Assembly (NCBI GenBank): GCA_013289985.1
Contig: JABCYW010000003.1
Span: 1-64,000, forward strand
DNA from: Betaproteobacteria bacterium
GTDB lineage: Bacteria > Pseudomonadota > Gammaproteobacteria > Burkholderiales > Burkholderiaceae_C
Direction: 5' to 3'
DNA length: 64,000 nt
Made by a program: the position numbers and the translations under genes. The notes below the pieces were generated by a model that searched no databases, was not told where the DNA came from, and saw only the letters and a program-made list of their open reading frames with translations. Each line of letters starts with the position of its first letter. Positions within the stretch are counted from its first letter, which is position 1. Shown piece after piece: positions 63,126 through 64,000 of the stretch.

Positions 63126-63746
63126 ATGCCGTCACAGAACGTCGATACCCGCCCCTACGTCGGCAACGACGACATCCGCATCCTCGAGCAGCACGTGCTG
63201 GCGCACGACTGGTACCTGCTGCGCAAGACGACGTTCGAGCACCGGCGCCGCGACGGCCGCCTGCAGGTGGTCAGCCGCGAGACCTACGACCGCGGCAACG
63301 GCGTGGCGCTGCTGCTGTTCAACGCCGCGCGCGGCACGGTGATCCTCACGCGCCAGTTCCGCTTCCCGGCCTATGTCAACGGCTGCGCGAGCGGGCTGCT
63401 GATCGAGGCCTGCGCGGGCCTGCTGGACGGCAACGACCCGCCGGCCGCGATGCGGCGCGAGGCGATCGAGGAGACCGGCTACGCGGTGCAGTCGCCGCGC
63501 AAGGTGTTCGAGGCCTACATGAGCCCGGGCTCGATCACCGAGAAGCTGCACTTCTTCGTCGCCGCGGTGGACGACGCCGATCGCCACCACCCCGGCGGTG
63601 GCGATGAGCGCGAGGGCGAGGACATCGAGGTGCTGGAACTGCCGCTCGCGCGGGCGCTGGCCATGGTCGCCAGCGGCGATATCCAGGACGGCAAGACCAT
63701 CATGCTGCTGCAGCATGCCGCGCTGGCAGGCCTCGACAAGCTCTAG
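63126..63746 (+). CDS. Nudix hydrolase, NudK (GDP-mannose pyrophosphatase) type
   Basis: Nudix pyrophosphatase of 206 residues. The box is AGLLDGNDPPAAMRREAIEE followed by TGY, with Asp where the first Glu is usual. QFRFPAYVNGCASGLLIEACAG and AYMSPGSITEKLHFFVA match NudK/TrgB-like enzymes that cleave GDP-mannose or ADP-ribose. The ATG at 63126 is used. Confidence 0.9.
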   Translation: MPSQNVDTRPYVGNDDIRILEQHVLAHDWYLLRKTTFEHRRRDGRLQVVSRETYDRGNGVALLLFNAARGTVILTRQFRFPAYVNGCASGLLIEACAGLLDGNDPPAAMRREAIEETGYAVQSPRKVFEAYMSPGSITEKLHFFVAAVDDADRHHPGGGDEREGEDIEVLELPLARALAMVASGDIQDGKTIMLLQHAALAGLDKL

Positions 63747-63757
63747 TCCACTGCCTT

Positions 63758-63816
63758 GTCATTCCGCGCGCAGGATGACGGGGACGGAGCGGTCATCCCG
63801 CGCGAAGACGGATCCA
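63758..63816. repeat. dispersed-repeat-like sequence between convergent genes
   Basis: GTCATTCC and GGATGAC (63758-63779) form a hairpin, and a second copy GTCATCCCGCGCGAAG begins at about 63792. The wording resembles the widespread proteobacterial GTCATTCCCGCG extragenic palindrome. It lies between the Nudix and TetR stops and may act as a bidirectional terminator. Confidence 0.5.
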
Positions 63817-63822
63817 CGCCTG

Positions 63823-64000
63823 CTATCCGTCCACGCAGGCCTGGATCGCCGCGCCGATCGTCGCGACGGTCTTGCGGCGGGCCGCGTCGCCCAGCAGCGG
63901 CGAGCCCAGCGCGTGCTTCATGGTCGCCAGCCCGATCAGGTGTGAGGCGATCAGCGCCGCGCGCAGCTCGGCGTCGCGCCCGCGCAGCAGACGCGCGAGG
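63823..64000 (-). CDS. probable TetR-family regulator, C-terminal end only
   Basis: The last 59 residues of a protein whose start lies beyond the window: LARLLRGRDAELRAALIASH, then LIGLATMKHALGSPLL, ending AAIQACVDG. The pattern matches the C-terminal ligand-binding domain of TetR-type regulators. The DNA-binding half is not in view, so the call is by similarity of this segment only. Confidence 0.6.
   Translation of the reverse strand, partial: LARLLRGRDAELRAALIASHLIGLATMKHALGSPLLGDAARRKTVATIGAAIQACVDG

Overview
The window is GC-rich (about 70 percent by eye), densely coded DNA with the gene content of a betaproteobacterium of the order Burkholderiales. A Roseateles/Mitsuaria/Rubrivivax-like member of the Sphaerotilaceae is my best guess, inferred from the core gene order and gene types rather than from a marker gene. 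No rRNA, tRNA, CRISPR array, phage or insertion sequence was seen.

Layout. 1-1.5 kb: a truncated NarL-type response regulator diverging from a fatty-acid-hydroxylase-type membrane oxygenase. 1.5-8.8 kb: a minus-strand housekeeping run yebC-purD-hemF-nadD-rsfS-rlmH-maf-rng. 9-11 kb: a 1-Cys peroxiredoxin, a thioredoxin-like protein and a hemolysin-III-type membrane protein. 11-23.6 kb: a sugar-uptake locus on the minus strand, with a response regulator, a hybrid sensor kinase, an ABC importer (binding protein, two permeases, ATPase), a GH13 alpha-glucosidase, a TonB-dependent receptor and a free TonB-C-like protein. The receptor would bring an alpha-glucoside across the outer membrane, the ABC system across the inner membrane, and the GH13 enzyme would hydrolyse it. 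The two-component pair is the obvious candidate regulator.

23.8-42.6 kb: a complete aryl polyene (APE/flexirubin/xanthomonadin-type) pigment cluster of 21 genes, almost all overlapping by a few bases and read from 42.6 kb down to 23.8 kb. It has two ACPs, two ketosynthases, a chain-length factor, a ketoreductase, a free dehydratase, an acyl-activating ligase fused to a second dehydratase, an aromatic amino acid ammonia-lyase (starter supply), a thioesterase, a phosphopantetheinyl transferase, a methyltransferase, two acyltransferases, a glycosyltransferase, export and lipid-trafficking proteins (LolA-like, MMPL, a lipoprotein), and a flavoprotein carrying flavin-halogenase signatures.

43-50.5 kb: a LytS/LytTR two-component system, glnS, an outer-membrane transporter-like protein and a chalcone-isomerase-fold protein. 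50.5-55 kb: glyoxalase I, an NTF2-like protein and a DNA-alkylation-repair cassette. That cassette is a methyltransferase plus 2OG-Fe(II) oxygenase pair followed by a second Ada plus oxygenase pair in which key metal-binding residues are replaced. 55-64 kb: dusC with a tiny coupled ORF, a class V aminotransferase, FKBP, an AraC regulator divergent from a GMC oxidoreductase, a DeoR regulator divergent from a Nudix hydrolase, and the 3' end of a probable TetR gene.

Most unusual: (1) two 160-180 bp nested inverted-repeat elements (3637-3819 and 33588-33748) with identical architecture and variable but self-complementary arms, both inside operons; (2) the Ada/oxygenase pair with degenerate metal sites; (3) halogenase signatures in the aryl polyene cluster; (4) a shared TTGAAA direct-repeat motif upstream of the response regulator and the TonB-dependent receptor.
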